Of a stretch of 64,000 nt of DNA, positions 13,430-26,372 are shown in pieces. This DNA comes from Coprinopsis marcescibilis. Lineage: Eukaryota > Basidiomycota > Agaricomycetes > Agaricales > Psathyrellaceae. The notes beneath the pieces are model-generated. The model saw only the letters and a list, made by a program, of their open reading frames with translations, was not told the DNA's origin and searched no databases. Both the position numbers and the translations under genes were made by a program. Numbering within the stretch: position 1 is the first letter of the stretch; the number at the start of each line of letters is the position of its first letter. Location of the stretch: positions 7,764-71,763 of the forward strand of contig ML210286.1 of the NCBI GenBank assembly GCA_004369085.1, written 5' to 3'.

Positions 13430-14061
13430 GGAAATGATGGAGAGGCTGTGTTATGGTCATGAGAATTGTGTCTTGAGCTTCGTAGGTTTCGGTGTAACGC
13501 AGTCTGTGTCAGTCTGTCTATGTGTATTTTAGTTCCGTAATGATTCAATGATGGTCTACTGTATGTATGATTGTTTCCACACTTCACGCTTCTTGCGTGT
13601 CCATGTTCATTTCCCTCTTCAATGTGCAGTCTGTTGATGATCTATAGATGATCATGGACATTAGTTTCAAGTCTTTTAGAAGATCGTCAGTCTTAAGGCC
13701 CCATATCGGCACCCAGCCCAGATTGATTGGATGGGTAAACATGTTCGGTGCCAATAGTTATTTTCCTTCCTTGCCCTCATGTTCCTTGACACGCCTTCGA
13801 CACACATCCACCGCATTGCTTTGCCTAAATACGCTCCATCATTCCATGATCTGCCTCCCGTCCACCAGGCACTCTCCACGCCGCTGATACCTTAAGCGAG
13901 AAGGTCACAACATGGTGCAACGTTCTTATACACGCCAGCATGCTGCATCGAAGAAGCACCTTCAGCAGCAGTAGCAGCAGCTACCATTACCGCACAACGT
14001 TCTCCAAAGCAGATTCGTCACTCAAGACGGCCACTCGATCGCCTTCTCCGTCAACGTAGAC
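13430..14061. other. Intergenic between H-A and C-A
   Basis: 632 bp containing the 3' region of H-A and the promoter and leader of C-A. A CAG/AGC-rich stretch (agcagcagtagcagcagcta) lies around 13964. No other gene is seen. Confidence 0.6.
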
Positions 14062-15949
14062 ATGAAAGCCATTCGTCGTATTAGCACGATGTTCATTCCT
14101 GGTGGCTACGGATCGCAGGACGACGCTACGTCCGCCTCCTACAGTCCCAGGACGGATAGCTCTATGAGGCCATCGGCCAAGACGCCTGAGCTGGGTAGAG
14201 AGTCATCGAGTCCTCGCCCTAGCCAGCTGTCGGCGTTGGATTCTGCGTCGGAGAGGGTTAGGCCGAGGAGGGAGCACACAGGCTCGAGTTGGAATCTGAA
14301 GGAGAGCTTGACATCGGGGAGTAGGAGCCGCAAGTCTGAGGAGAGGTCCAAGAGGTACAGTGTTTCCAGGCTGTATTCAGATTCAGATTTAGATGTGGAC
14401 TGACGGATGATTTTTCGCTTTTTTATGGATAGGGGGAGCCATGAGACATCGGGGCGGGTGAATGCGCATGAGGTTTGGATGCAGCCGGCCCAACCTCAAC
14501 CTCAACCTCAGCCTCAGTCTCAACCACAAGTTCAGATCGAACCGCCCAGGCCAACATCCCCGACCGTTCGATTGAAGGAGTCGAGGTTGAAGTTGACGTC
14601 CAAGGAGTCGTCCAAGGCGTTACTCCGTACCGAGCGGGACAACCTCACTACACGAGTCCAAGAGCTTCAAGAACAGCTGCAGGCTACGGAAGAGGAGAAA
14701 TCGACTCTACAACGCCGATGCAAGCAGCTGGAGGACGACTTCAAGCGTGCGAGGTCGCGGTACCACCAGAAGGAGGAGGATTTGGATACTCTGCTTTCGA
14801 GCAACAAGGCGTCGGCCGATAGTGCTTCTCGACACATCGAAGAGCTTGAGGCGAACAACAGGAGGTTGGAGGAGAAGGTCAAACGGATGGAAGCAATGAT
14901 GGAGCAGACGGAGACCAAGCATTCGCAGATGACCGCTTTGCTCGATGTTCGGACGGCAGAGCTGAAGGGGACGCAGACGTTCCTGGTCAAGGCGGATTTG
15001 TTCTCTGGCGGTGATGTGATAAGGCTGGTGGAGATGCTCAATCAGGAGATCTTCCAGTGCTGCGCGTGGGTTGCCGAGACGGTGCTCTCTGAAGAGAATA
15101 TCCCGAAGGACGACGAGAGGGTGGTGGAGGATTGCAGGGCCACTGTGGAAAAGAACCTTGGGAGGAAGTTTAGGAGGTTGTTGGAGAAGAACTTGGCGAC
15201 GGTGAAGGATCCACTGATCCTACAGACGGCTCTGCAGGTCACCCTCGTCTCGTATTGCCTTAATTTACTAGTCAACTTTGACTTGACAAACGAGAGCGTC
15301 AACAAGATGCTGACTTTCATCTACGAACAAGCCTGCGCTAAAGGTAAGCAATCATTCTCTGTCGTCCCGTACGAACCTGATGTATTCTCGTACAGAGGAA
15401 GCTGCTGTAGCCGGTCGCTGGAGGGCAATTACGATGGCTCAGATGAAGCAGTTCCAGAACCTCGACATTACTCGAATCACCAACGACATGCTTAAAGTTG
15501 CCATCGCCGCAGGAGGCTCCCGCAAAAGTCGCCTCTTCCAGAACCTCGTCTCCTCTATCAAAGCCCGTCTGCTCCCCATCGAGAAGGGGGTTTACCAAAT
15601 CAAGCAAGCCATTGGTGAGGGCATCACTTCGACCGATGTCGTTCCCCTTGTCTGGCCGCATGAACACCCATACGATGGTGCGGTCATGGAAAATCTTTAT
15701 CGAGATGACGACAGGCGGTCTGCGAAGTCTGGGCGAAGCATTAGCGACTCGGACATCCGGCTGAAGGGCATGGCGATTATTGGGACTGTTGATATTGGCG
15801 TTCAGAAGGTCACAACACTGAGGCTCGAGGATGGTACCGTGTTTCGGAAGAAGGAGACTTTGCTCAAGCCCAAAGTTGTCCTCGCGAACACTTTGGAGGA
15901 GATTACGGACATGAGTGCGAAGAGTATCAGGAGCGTTGTTATGTCTTGA
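14062..15949 (+). CDS. Coiled-coil partner protein C-A
   Basis: Three exons (14062-14354, 14433-15343, 15396-15949) give 585 residues. The N-terminal 100 residues are Ser/Arg-rich and disordered-looking. A Gln-Pro dipeptide tract comes next (near 14490-14530), then a long coiled coil rich in E, K, R and L (about residues 150-290). The C-terminal region is shared by all six family members: MTALLDVRTAELKGTQTFL (about 263), SGGDVIRL and LNQEIFQC, then an all-helical part with AAVAGRWRA right after the last intron (about 402), EGITSTDVVPLVWP, and a final GTVDIGVQKVTT segment (about 530). I know no named domain for this region. The gene lies directly downstream of ATPase gene H-A on the same strand. 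Function unknown; a partner or cochaperone role is inference. Confidence 0.85.
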
Positions 15950-16133
15950 GGTCTGGCCTTTTTGTCGATAAGCTCTTTTATTGAATTCAGTACTTTTTTG
16001 CTTCCCTTCTGATCGAAGAGTGTTTTGTCTTTAAGCGCCTAATACCGCGCTCGTAACACCAACATGTGGTGTGACATGGGTCACAAGGCACGTCACGGTC
16101 GTGACCCACAAGGGCCAGGGCCCCTAGAGTCCG

Positions 16134-16142
16134 TATAAAAAG
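16134..16142 (+). promoter_or_regulatory. TATA box of H-B
   Basis: TATAAAAAG lies 58 bp upstream of the H-B start codon, at a normal distance for a short leader. GTGAC/GTCAC inverted half-sites lie just upstream at 16070-16106. Confidence 0.6.
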
Positions 16143-16199
16143 GGGGTTTCAGGCTAAGCTCTCCCTATCTCGACTTTTAACCTCTTTGATACGATCGCC

Positions 16200-18662
16200 A
16201 TGTCCAGAAAGCCGTTCTCAGGCGCCTCACGCAAGCTCTTACTCGTCTTCGACGTCGGAACCACGTTCAGCGGTGTTTCGTATAGGTGAGTACCAGCTGA
16301 AAGGCTAAGTTCGTCGATGACGCTGCGTCTAGTGTATTGGATCCTGGACAGGTGCCAGAGATTAGAACGGTGACGAGGTATCTCTCTCTATCTCTATCTA
16401 CGGGACAATTAGCTCACAATCGCGATATCTGAGGTTCCCTTGTCAAGACCAAGTCGGCGGCGACTCGAAAATTCCTACCATCCTCTACTATGATAAGGCC
16501 GACAATGTCGCCTGCGCAGGTGCGGAAGCTGTACAAGAGGGAATCGAGAGGACCGCCGAGGAAAATAATTGGACGAAAGCCGAATGGTTCGTACTATCAT
16601 TGTTCATCCGTTTCCATTACTAACCTATTGGTTGTGTCTGCTAGGTTCAAGATGCACCTTCGCCCTAAGCGACACAGGCCCGCGTCTGGTGGTCCTTACA
16701 TTCCATCTTTGCCACCCAATAAGACTGTTGTTCAGGTCTTTGGCGACTTTATGCGCTACTTGCTACACTGCACCAAGGCGTATATACAAGAGACTCATGC
16801 AAATGGGGCTATTCTTTGGAACTCGGTTTCAAAAAATATTGACTATGTCTTGACGCATCCCAACGGCTGGGAGGGCCCTCAACAGACTCTGATGCGGAAG
16901 GCTGCAGTGGAGGCGGGTCTCGTTCCACACATGGGCGAGGCCCATAAGCGTATCCAGTTCGTCACTGAAGGCGAGGCCAGCCTCCATTTCTGCATTAACA
17001 GTGGACTGACTACCGAGGCTATGCTGGTGAGTAAATATATGCACTTTGTCGAGACGTATACTCAACTCCTCCCCAAGAGTGGGGAAGGCGTGCTAATTGT
17101 CGACGCCGGTGGGGGAACCGTCGATATCAGCGCCTACTGCGGACAGCAGAAGAAGTTTGAAGAAATCGCCGCACCACAGTGTACGTCTTCTGAACCCGCG
17201 CTTCGACTGTAATTCGGTCAGTTTCTGATAAGGTTACCGTTAGGCCATTTTCAAGGTTCAATCTTCGTCACCTCTCGGGCTCGGGCGTACCTTCAGAGTG
17301 AGGTCTCTCTTGCTCCTCCAGACACTCACCTCACTTGTAATATATAGATCGCCTTGCAGGGTCTAGATTTGCCGATGACCTTGACTTCATCGTTGACCGT
17401 TTCGACAAACGCACTAAGCTTGGGTTCAGAAATGAACAAGACCCGCAGTTCATCCAATTCACTTCGGCCAGGGAGCGCGAAGCCTCTCTTGGTATCCGCT
17501 CTGGACAGATGAAGTTGTCAGGGTACGAATAATCTAACACCCTAGAACCCCAACGACTGACGTGACGTAGAGCTGTTGTTGCCGAGTTCTTTAAGCCATC
17601 TATCTCCTGCATAATTCAGGCAGTCGAAGAGCAACGCGTGGCCTCAACTCGAAGCATCACCGTAGGTCCCATGTCGGATTCGAAGCTACTGAGGAAAACT
17701 GATCATGTAATAGACCGTGTTCCTTGTTGGAGGATTCGCTGCCAGTGACTGGCTTTTCGTTCAACTCAGGAGAGCTCTCGAAGCAAATGGTATCAAGATC
17801 TATCGACCCGATAGTCATGTGTAAGTATTTGTCCTCGGGAATAGCGTATTGAAGATACCAATTCCAACAGCGGTAAGGCAGTTTCGGATGGTGGGGCTTC
17901 GTTCTACCTGGATCGCCTTGTGGGGGCGAGAGTGTCCAAGTTTTTCTACGGGATCAAAATTCAGGATTGGCTCTGTGTGGATATCCCTCAGCACCGAGCG
18001 CGATCCAGGTTAGCCATATCACACCCAGTCAAGGGTACTCCCGTCCTTGAAAATAGGTTCAGCATAATTCTACCAAAGGTACAGCCTCTTTTTCTGTATG
18101 AATTTTTAACTGACATCGGTTACTACAGAGCGAGAAAGTGCTGACGGAGAAGGAGTTTCGAAAGTCGTACCAGTCCCTGTATATGGGGCAGAAACCCAAT
18201 ACGATCAAGATTGACATATTGTGCTACCGCGGAAGGTCAAGCGACCCTTGGTGGACAGATGAGGAGCCAGGTGGGTTACTCCTTAACCATGACATGTGAC
18301 TCGTGTTGACGCTGATTTTCGCAGCTCAATACTCAGTCTCTGGGACTGTTGAAGCCAATGTGTCTTCTATTCCACCAATACAAACCTTTAACGCAAGGGG
18401 CCAGGCCATTCGCTGTCTTTTTTTTGACGTAATCCTTCTCTTTGGTCTTACCGAGCTGAAGGCTCAGATCTCTTGGACAGCAAACGTGAGCTCTGTTAGC
18501 TTCTTCTAGCTTTCATCCCGCGCTGACGATGTTGTTTTTATTCCGTATTTCAGCAAGTCGAGAAAAGGTGAGTTATTTCTTTCACGCTTTAGCTATTCTC
18601 ACAGCTCCGGTTGTAACAGAGGCCCCGCCAATGTTGTTCACGATACAAGTGGAGAGGAATAA
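16200..18662 (+). CDS. Divergent Hsp70-like ATPase H-B
   Basis: Fourteen exons join to 583 residues: 16200-16285, 16333-16377, 16434-16586, 16645-17026, 17078-17180, 17244-17297, 17360-17522, 17571-17661, 17714-17820, 17871-18078, 18129-18270, 18325-18485, 18554-18567 and 18620-18662. Exons of 45, 153, 382, 91 and 107 bp are identical in size to those of H-A. Motifs are LVFDVGTTFSGVSY, GEASLHFCI, VDAGGGTVD and VFLVGGFAASDW, and LLFGLTELKAQISW near the end. The last exon is unlike the family's usual SPAKIIYE ending (it reads RGPANVVHD), so the tail has diverged. It lies 250 bp after C-A and is followed by C-B on the same strand, 357 bp downstream. Confidence 0.88.
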
Positions 18663-19019
18663 ATATTTGTTCGCGAATTGTTTTGGCCTGTCGCTTTACT
18701 TCCTGGTTCTCGCTCTCCCTACACATTCATGATCACCTGCTGTAAAATTAGCTTGATAACCACATACGTAAAATACCTCTGCAGCAGCGCGAATGAAGAA
18801 ACACAAAGGCACGCGTCACGAAGTGCAGATAAATTGCTGATCGTCCGAAGTCGGTTGGTACGAGGGGCTGTCAGTACTCAGTGGCGAAGGAAATTCCACA
18901 ATCGAAGCCTGTGCTTCTTACGCGCCGCTTGTACATGCTCCAGACTCTGTCTTTCTTCCTTACCACAACCACCACCACCAAGAAAATTAGCTTCGGTTAA
19001 AACCCCTACTTCTTCACGC
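18663..19019. other. Intergenic between H-B and C-B
   Basis: 357 bp holding the H-B 3' end and the C-B promoter. A CCA-rich stretch (accaccaccaccaag) lies just before the C-B start. No separate gene. Confidence 0.6.
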
Positions 19020-20761
19020 ATGCCGTCTTTCAAGGAATTCTTTACCGGGAACAGTGGGCGAGATGAGCGCAGTGACGGCTTTCCCTCTCAAAGAAGCTCA
19101 GTACCTGCAGGTAAATATCTGTTTGGATCTGTCGACGAAACGCAGCAATTCGTGAAAGGCGATGAGCCCGCAGACGAGATGACGAACGGCACTGGCGGGT
19201 TGATCGTCGAAGAGTGTTTCAGCCTAGGTGCACCACAAAAACCCGCATTTGAGGATTTCGAAAAAAGGCAAGTTGAGTTTTGTGCTATGTTTGAACAGTG
19301 GCTAAAGCAACCTGTGCGATTAGCTGGCCCGATATGTCCCAAATACGCCGTTCTACCGACTTTGCGAGCTCCGTGCCCCGGACGGTAGAGAAAAAAGCCA
19401 ACGCGACTACCACAGGGAGCGTCACTTTGCGGTTGAGGGACAGGACAGTCGATTACTCTGGTGCTGCATCAGTAGGTGCGCAAAGGAAGGCATCGGTGTA
19501 CGCCAGCCGAAGCGAGCACTCAACCAGGTTCCAGGAGAAGAAGGCGCGTCTCAAATCGCACGACAGAGAGCACACGGTGGAAGGGCAGATCGAAGGCACC
19601 AAGGGTATGGTTCAGCAGCTGCGCTTGGAGGCCCTTAACAAAGACAGAGAGATTGTCGAGCTTCAGCACCGTCTCGCGAGTTGCGAAGAGCAGGCCACGC
19701 GTCACATCCACGGACTCGAAGCCTCCCATAGGCATCTCGAGTCGCATCTCAATGAGGTACAGCTCCAGCTTCAACAATCTGAATCCAGGCACTCGAAGAT
19801 GTCCGATCTTTTGGACGTACGCACGGCCGAGCTGAAGGGGGCGCAGACGTTCTTGACCAAGGCTGACCAGTTTTCTGGAGGGGATGTGGTTCGGCTTGCG
19901 GAGAGCTTGAACTCGGAGATATTCCAGCTGTGTGCGTCGCTTGCGGAGATGGTGTTCTCTGGGGACGAGTCTAGTGACCCTGAAGGCGACAAAGGCACAG
20001 AGGAAGAAAGGAAGGCCTTTGGGATGAAGGCACACCGGGTCGAGGAGTATGCGACACAACTTGAGGGCTTGCTAGGACCGGATCTTACCTCCCTGTTGTG
20101 CAGTGACAGCAATGCTCAATGCGGTCAAATCCTCACCGCGTATGATACCACCAATCCAAAGATCGATAGTCGTCTGCAGTATATCCATCAGCAGCTCAGT
20201 TTGAGAGGTAAGCTCTCTAACGCTCTGCTATCTTCGTGGCTGATAGCATACCATATCGTAGAGGATGCGGCCGTTGCGGGTCGGTGGAGAGCACTTGCGA
20301 TGGCGCAGCTGCGGAGATACCAACCTATCGACATCGAGTCTTTGACGCGTACACTGAAACGGGCTATCATTGTGGCATGCTTCCATTGCCCTGGCCTTCT
20401 TTTGTCCACCTGGGCGTCTGTAGATGACCTTTCGTCTGCGATTCGCTCCCGTCTGGACCCTATCAAAGCAGCACTGTCCCAGCTCAAGCACGCCATCGGA
20501 GAAGGCGTGACCTCGTGTAAAATCGAGCCTGTAGTTCCATCGCATGGCCATCCGTCCTCGAGTGCGTACATGGAGAACCCTTACGCGTTGGAAAAGGATG
20601 GGATGAAGGAGAAGTTTAACGGAGCTCCTATTGTTGGTACGATCAATCTTGGTTTGCAAAAGGTTACCACTACGCGCAAGAGCGATGGATCCTTTGCTTC
20701 GCACGCTGAGCTACTACTGAAGCCCCATGTGGCAACGCTTGAGACGTTCAGGGACCTGTGA
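19020..20761 (+). CDS. Coiled-coil partner protein C-B
   Basis: Three exons (19020-19267, 19324-20207, 20262-20761) give 543 residues. The first intron is best read as a GC-AG intron (AAAAAG followed by gcaagt) at the same phase as intron 1 of C-A; no GT donor gives a frame-consistent join. The central region is coiled coil. The conserved C-terminal part shows LLDVRTAELKGAQTFL (about residue 245), FSGGDVVRL, LNSEIFQLC, then EDAAVAGRWRALAMAQ (about 378) directly after the second intron, EGVTSCKIEPV, and GTINLGLQKVTT near the end. It pairs with ATPase gene H-B. Function unknown. Confidence 0.85.
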
Positions 20762-20999
20762 AGACATGATGAGAGAGGTGACGGGCGTGGCGTGTTAGAT
20801 GGGATTAAGCGCTCGTGATGGATCTGGGAGAAATTATGCATTTTTCTTTTTCTCCCTATTGTTGTCCCTCTGCTATGTACCGAGTTTGACTTGCACCTGT
20901 ACTTTTACTGGTCCCATTCTCAAATTTCTAATAAGCTCATCAGTCCACATATCATTACTGTACAATACGCATACATCATTACTTGATCGACGCTGAATA

Positions 21000-21718
21000 T
21001 CAAAGAGCTGTGAACAACGCTTGGTTCTTGCCATTCAAATGATCGCAGGTCCAGAGTTGAATCAGGGTCCCGTTATCAACCTTTCCTTCAGTCAAGTCCA
21101 AGCACAAGTCTGTGTGATAAGTGAATGTGAGCGGGAATCAAGGCGTTACGCTAGGAAGGACAACGAACTTGTATCTGCAAGGTTGATTCCGACCAAGCCT
21201 GTTTTGCCGAAACTGTACCACCGCCAGCTTTGGGCATCTATTCTGCTGGTGCACCCCCATATCTTGACTTTGGCGCCGTTTACAAAGGGGGCTATAATGG
21301 TGAAGATGATCTGAGATAAAATGAACGAAAAGAGAGCGTGTTCGGACACTTACGGTTACCGGCATCCAAACACCAGTCCATCCCAGCAAGTCGGATACGA
21401 TCTATCTCATAATCGAACACCCATGCTTGGGAAGGGCTGCCGTTGCACTCATATCTACGGAAGTAGTAAGGTGGAGTCGGTGCGGGGAGAAAGATTCGAA
21501 GTAACTGACATTTGAACGGGACTGCCATTCCCAAAGATGCCGCCACGGACGTCGAAGCACTTATCTGGGAAGGAGGAAGGGTGGATACGGAAAGGTCCGG
21601 TCTCTACCATGGTGAGGGATGTTTGCAGTGGGGCTTGTTGATCAGCTCGAACCAAATAGGCGCCAGTCACAAACGAGGGGAGAAGCAGCAAAGCGGATGC
21701 GAAAGCCTTGGAAAGCAT
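21000..21718 (-). CDS. Secreted ricin-B-type (beta-trefoil) lectin domain protein
   Basis: Four exons on the minus strand. The N terminus MLSKAFASALLLLPSFVTGA is a clear signal peptide. The mature part contains three beta-trefoil-like repeats: one with KCFDVRGG and NGSPVQIYECNG followed by SQAW (QxW), one with WCLDAGNPPFVNGAKVKIW followed by AQSW, and one with LADTNLCLDL, NGTLIQLWTCD and KNQAL. The exon boundaries restore these repeats; the last intron uses a weak donor (gttcgt). The family binds carbohydrates and is common in basidiomycete fruiting-body and secreted proteins. No toxin catalytic domain is present. Its three repeats fit a single trefoil. Confidence 0.8.
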
Positions 21719-23864
21719 GTCGAGATACTGAAAGCGTCAGTCAGTGGAGCTAGTGCAGTATTAACCTGCTGGCTCCTTCGTTCTTCGTTGGCGTTTAAAT
21801 AGATGCTGTTCCGCTGCTTTCTACTTTTGAAAGTGATGGTCAGCGCTCAAGGAAACAGTCATGAGACCAGGGGTGGAGGATATGAAAAAGACATGGTCAG
21901 CTGGAGGACCTAAATTTAGCTCTTAATCTATCCTGCAAGGCTCTCAAGGTAGCCGCAGATTCACTACCATTGCAGCCACCAAATGCTTCAATCTTACCAG
22001 AGTATAAAGCGGAGCAAGCACGATGTCATTCCAACTGTCGTTTCAGCCCAAACGCGAGAAAAAGAGCAGAGTTATCGCCGGGCTTATATCGGGTTTGAGT
22101 GTGAGATAGTAGCCCATAAACTCGCAAAGATCGATAGAATTCGTTGTCCCGAAGGACCCGGGGAGTTAAAGTTGCTGGCATCATTTCCGAGTTTAGCCAA
22201 CGAAACAGTAATTCAGAGGCACGTTGCAGGCACCTTTGTAGTTCATGAAGGCGATTGCGGCGAAGGCTGTGGAGACTGTTGCTCTTATTTGGCAGCCCTT
22301 TACACGAGCATCAAGAATGCAGTATCTAGGTTGCAGTGAGCTCAGTATTACTAGGGGCAGAGGCTGCCCGGGTCCACAGTGGGATGTGTCACAGCCCATG
22401 CAGACAGATATCAGGTGCCCTCCAGCCGCCCGGAGAGTAGGGCAGCCTGTCGCCCATTATGCTTGGCAGAAGTGTGTACCCAAACCGCGACGACACGAAC
22501 CAATACCCATGGCTTTCATGGTTATTCGACTTTAAACGCTGGAAAGACGTCCTATATGACTATTTCTAACCTCTCGCTGATATTGGATTTATCTGCACCA
22601 CATAATAGGACCGTCATGAACATACGGGTAAGATATCTTGGTGTCCGTGATGTGTTTGCGGTGAACCTGTGTTACATACAGTTTCCATTCTACTCAAATT
22701 TCCGATTGAATTGGTCGGGGAAGCGCAAATAATATTTCTGGGCTCAAACCACCTGGACAAGCATTTTATTTTGAATCAAAAAAGAGCTGGCTCGAGCGAG
22801 TCTCGAAAGCAGATGCGACTGCAACCGTCCTCCATCAGATTCAGACTCAGAGTAAGATCTATCTAGCAATGCGGCGCACGGACCAACCCTAACAAGGCCA
22901 AATTGGAAATGGTCCGTGCGCCTGAGCCGAGTATAAAAGGTTGACACTTTCACCTGAACAACTCATACTTACCTTGATGGCATAGGCCCCTTCATGTGCC
23001 TGGGTTTATGGGCTGTGGACGCACTTCATAGCACGGCGACCCTGTCCATACAGAGTGCGGCTGCAGCTTGCATGGGGTTCGCCCTCATGCACTGTCTCAA
23101 TATTTTCCTGTCCTGCTCCGGCCACTCTGGCTGGACAGGCTTTTTTTTTTTTTGGCTCGTTCGCTGTCCTAACCCTAACCCTACTGCGCTGCTCCTCGTG
23201 GTACCTCGCTGTATGAAAATAAAGTATAATTATTGTAATGAGGTCGTCTATGTTCAGGACATGTTATTTTTGACAGGTGTCAATTGATTTATCAAAGGGT
23301 ATGCTTAACGGTTCGAATCAGGATATGTTGTCTGTCATGAATCATTGATAATTATCAACTACGCTCAGGCTCAGCGCTCAACGCTCAGTTTTTGAAAACG
23401 ACTACGAACCCTGATCTGGGCTTGCACAGTTGATCGTTCCAGTAAGTATCAGACAAGTTGATATGCATTCAACAACGTAAGGCGTACAGCTGAGGCAAGT
23501 AGTAGGCGAAAACATAGGGAAAACGGCAAGGCTATTTATTAGAAACGCATAAAACCAAAGTGTTGTACCACGAGAGAATATAAATCTACGTGCTAGCAGT
23601 GGAGTTCTGCTAGTGCGAGGGTCGGATGAAAACCCGATAGATATCGACGCGAGGACGTGTGGAGTCCCATGAGTCGGGTGACCGAGCCATCGCCACGCCC
23701 TGTACAACGCGCGGGGCGAGGTCAGAAATGGGTGAGGGCGGCCGGGATTTTTCCCGAATGGCCAATATGTGTCCAACGCCATCGCGCGAGCACTGCTCGG
23801 GCGTGCGCGCTGAACGTGCGATAGACATAGCCGATGACGGCAGCTACCAAAACGTGGCGATACT
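21719..23864. other. Intergenic region with an isolated TATA box and a telomere-like tract
   Basis: About 2.1 kb with no supported gene. A good TATA box, gtataaaagg, lies at 22931-22940 with no recognisable coding sequence after it. A short telomere-like tract (cctaaccctaaccctac) follows a run of Ts near 23170. Short open stretches here have no family features. Confidence 0.5.
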
Positions 23865-26372
23865 TCATCTTTCGTCCTTGTCAAGCTCCACCTCGTAGAT
23901 AATCTTTGCGTCCGACCTGAAAACACAATTAGCAACGAAAAAAGGTTACAACATCAAGGGCGCAAAGTCACCTTTTCTTGACTCCCTAAGAGGGATGACA
24001 AAGTGTTGTTAGCGAGCGCGCAGAAGCGAGGTGCACAAACGAGCACACCTTTTCAGTCCAGGCAAGCTGAGCCTTAAGCTCCGCCTGGCCAAACATCAGG
24101 ACAACGTCAAAGAAATATCGAGTAACCATCTTCTTGTAACGATGCGACCAATCTGCCTCTGGGCGCATGCAGGAAGCATCGACTTCAATCGTAGCAGCGG
24201 TGACATACTTGTCTATTGCAACATCAGCGAAGCCGTACCAATTGGGACCCCCAAAAACTAGAACACACCCGCTTCATCGTCAATCCATGTAGGATTCCTG
24301 CTCCTGCCACGATATTGGTGAATCGGAACTCGCACGATTCTGGGTTCACCAGGCTTGAAGGACTTCGTGGTCTGTAGTTTGTATTCCGACTTGGTGGAGA
24401 TGGTTTGACCCTACAAATAACGTTATTAACGTTGAGATTGAGTCATTTGAGGACACGAGCACCTAGCTTACCTTGTGGACAATGGGAACAAAACGATTCG
24501 AAAGGATAAATTTTCCGGTGCGCCAGTGCTTGTGGGCGAGATGCCTGCGGTCTGAATGTTCTGGCTTCGACTCGTCGAATTCTTGGGAGGTATTTGTGCC
24601 ATACGACCATCTTAAAATTCTGGCGTGCACACTTCGATCCAAGTAAGTGTATATGGCTCCATCCGAAACTGCCTTGTTGCTGAAATGAGAACATTCAGCA
24701 AAAACAAGATAAGAAAAGGGGTGATACACGCACACATGACTATCCGGTCTGCTCAACGTAATCTCAGTGTCGTCAAAGGCCTCCCTCAGCTTCTTGAATA
24801 GCCAGTCGCTCGCCGCAAATCCTCCAACGAGAAAGATCGACTACAAACACCCGGCATGAGAATGCGAGGATAAGAAATTGCAAAAGACGCACAGTGATCT
24901 TGTACTTCGAACTGGAAATCTGCTCCTTCGCAGCCTTGACAATGCAGTCAACTGATGGTTGGAAAAAGGTGGCAATTATAGCTCTATAGGGACGCGCTAT
25001 GGATCAGAAACGACCAGGGAGATTTATATACAAGATCACCCACCCAGGAACTTTGATCTGGCCTGACCGGATACCCAGGTCAGGTTCATTCTCTCTGGCA
25101 GAGGTGAACCGGATGGCATAGGTTTCGTCTTCCTTTCGAAATCCAACTTTGGCCCCTCTATCGAAGGCCTCGATTAGAGAATCAATCTCATCCGAAAATC
25201 GTGTTCCAGCGAGGAGTTCTATAGATATTTATTTGTCAAGAAAGCGAGAACGCTGCACTGAGTAGAATCCTTACTCTTGAAGTGATCTCTCCCGCGAGCA
25301 GTCACGAATATCGACCCCTTGAAGTGACCTACAGTGGCGATCCGGATGAGAATGGTGGCCAAGGATTAACTGCTGTAGAACCTACACTGGGGAATAGCGA
25401 TCTCCTCAAACACATCGCCTGTGCCTTTATAGGCACTGAGATCCACAGTTCCACCCCCAGCGTCGATGATCAATGTTCCTTCCCCTTTCTGCGCCAAATG
25501 GGTGTCGGGTTGGGAAAGTCACGAAACCAGACATGCGCACCTTCATATCCTCGGTACTGAGGCCACTCTGGATGCAATAGTGCAAGCTGGCCTCTCCTTC
25601 CGTGGCAAACAAGAGACGCTGGGAACCTTCCTCCGTCGAGCTAAAAATGCCCGCCTGTACCGCAGCTTTGCGCATCTGCATTTGCTGAGAACCCTCCCAG
25701 CCATTCGGGTGCGTCAAGACAAGGTCAATGTTGCCTATCAGCGAGTCCCAAATGGTTTCCCCGCTTGCATGCGTTTCGGTGATGTACGTTTTGGTGCATA
25801 CAAAGAGGTATCGAAGAAAGTCTGCAAAGACATCCACGACACTCTTGTTAGGAGGAAGCGAAGCAATGTCGTTGGTGAACCCAGAAGGTCGTTGGCGTAT
25901 TGGTCGTAAATGCATCTTGAACCTAGATTATAGTACATTGGGTTTTCAATAGTAACGAAAGCGGGCATACGATACGCACCATTCAGCTTTCGACCATTCC
26001 TTCTCTTCAGCCTCAAGGTCTTTGCCATCTACGACAGCTTCCGCCCCAGCACACACAAATCCATCATCCCTGTCGTACCAAACTACCGTTGGGATTTTCG
26101 AATCCCCACCACTGCGTTCCTGACACGGAAATCTAAACCCAGCGTCGTTCGTCAATTCGCGCCATAAATTCCCAAGTAAGACTACTCACCTCGTTACAGT
26201 CCGTACATCTGGTACCTGACCCGGATCCAAGACACTAAACCAGCCATTCAGAAACGTCCAACCCCGGACTTGAACTGACCACTCACCAATACGAGACCCC
26301 GCTGAAAGTGGTCCCGACGTCGAAAGCTAGTACAAGCTTGCGCGATGGGCCTGAATATGGCTTTTTTGACAT
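23865..26372 (-). CDS. Divergent Hsp70-like ATPase H-C
   Basis: Fourteen exons join to 591 residues (26372-26287, 26234-26190, 26132-25980, 25922-25541, 25488-25386, 25328-25275, 25218-25044, 24983-24893, 24840-24734, 24679-24472, 24410-24269, 24212-24049, 23985-23972, 23916-23865). Sizes 86, 45, 153, 382, 103, 54, 91, 107, 208 and 142 equal those of H-B. Motifs: LAFDVGTTFSGVSY, GEASLHYCI, IDAGGGTVDLSAY, IFLVGGFAASDW and LMFGQAELKAQLAW, with the tail SDAKIIYEVELDKDER. No signal peptide is seen. The gene lies 552 bp downstream of coiled-coil gene C-C on the same strand, so this pair is ordered C then H, opposite to the H-then-C order of the two plus-strand pairs. Confidence 0.9.

Noticed and set aside
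23168..23186. Telomere-like CCTAAC repeats
   Set aside because: Only about two and a half units beside a T run; too short for a telomere or a clear chromosome-fusion scar.
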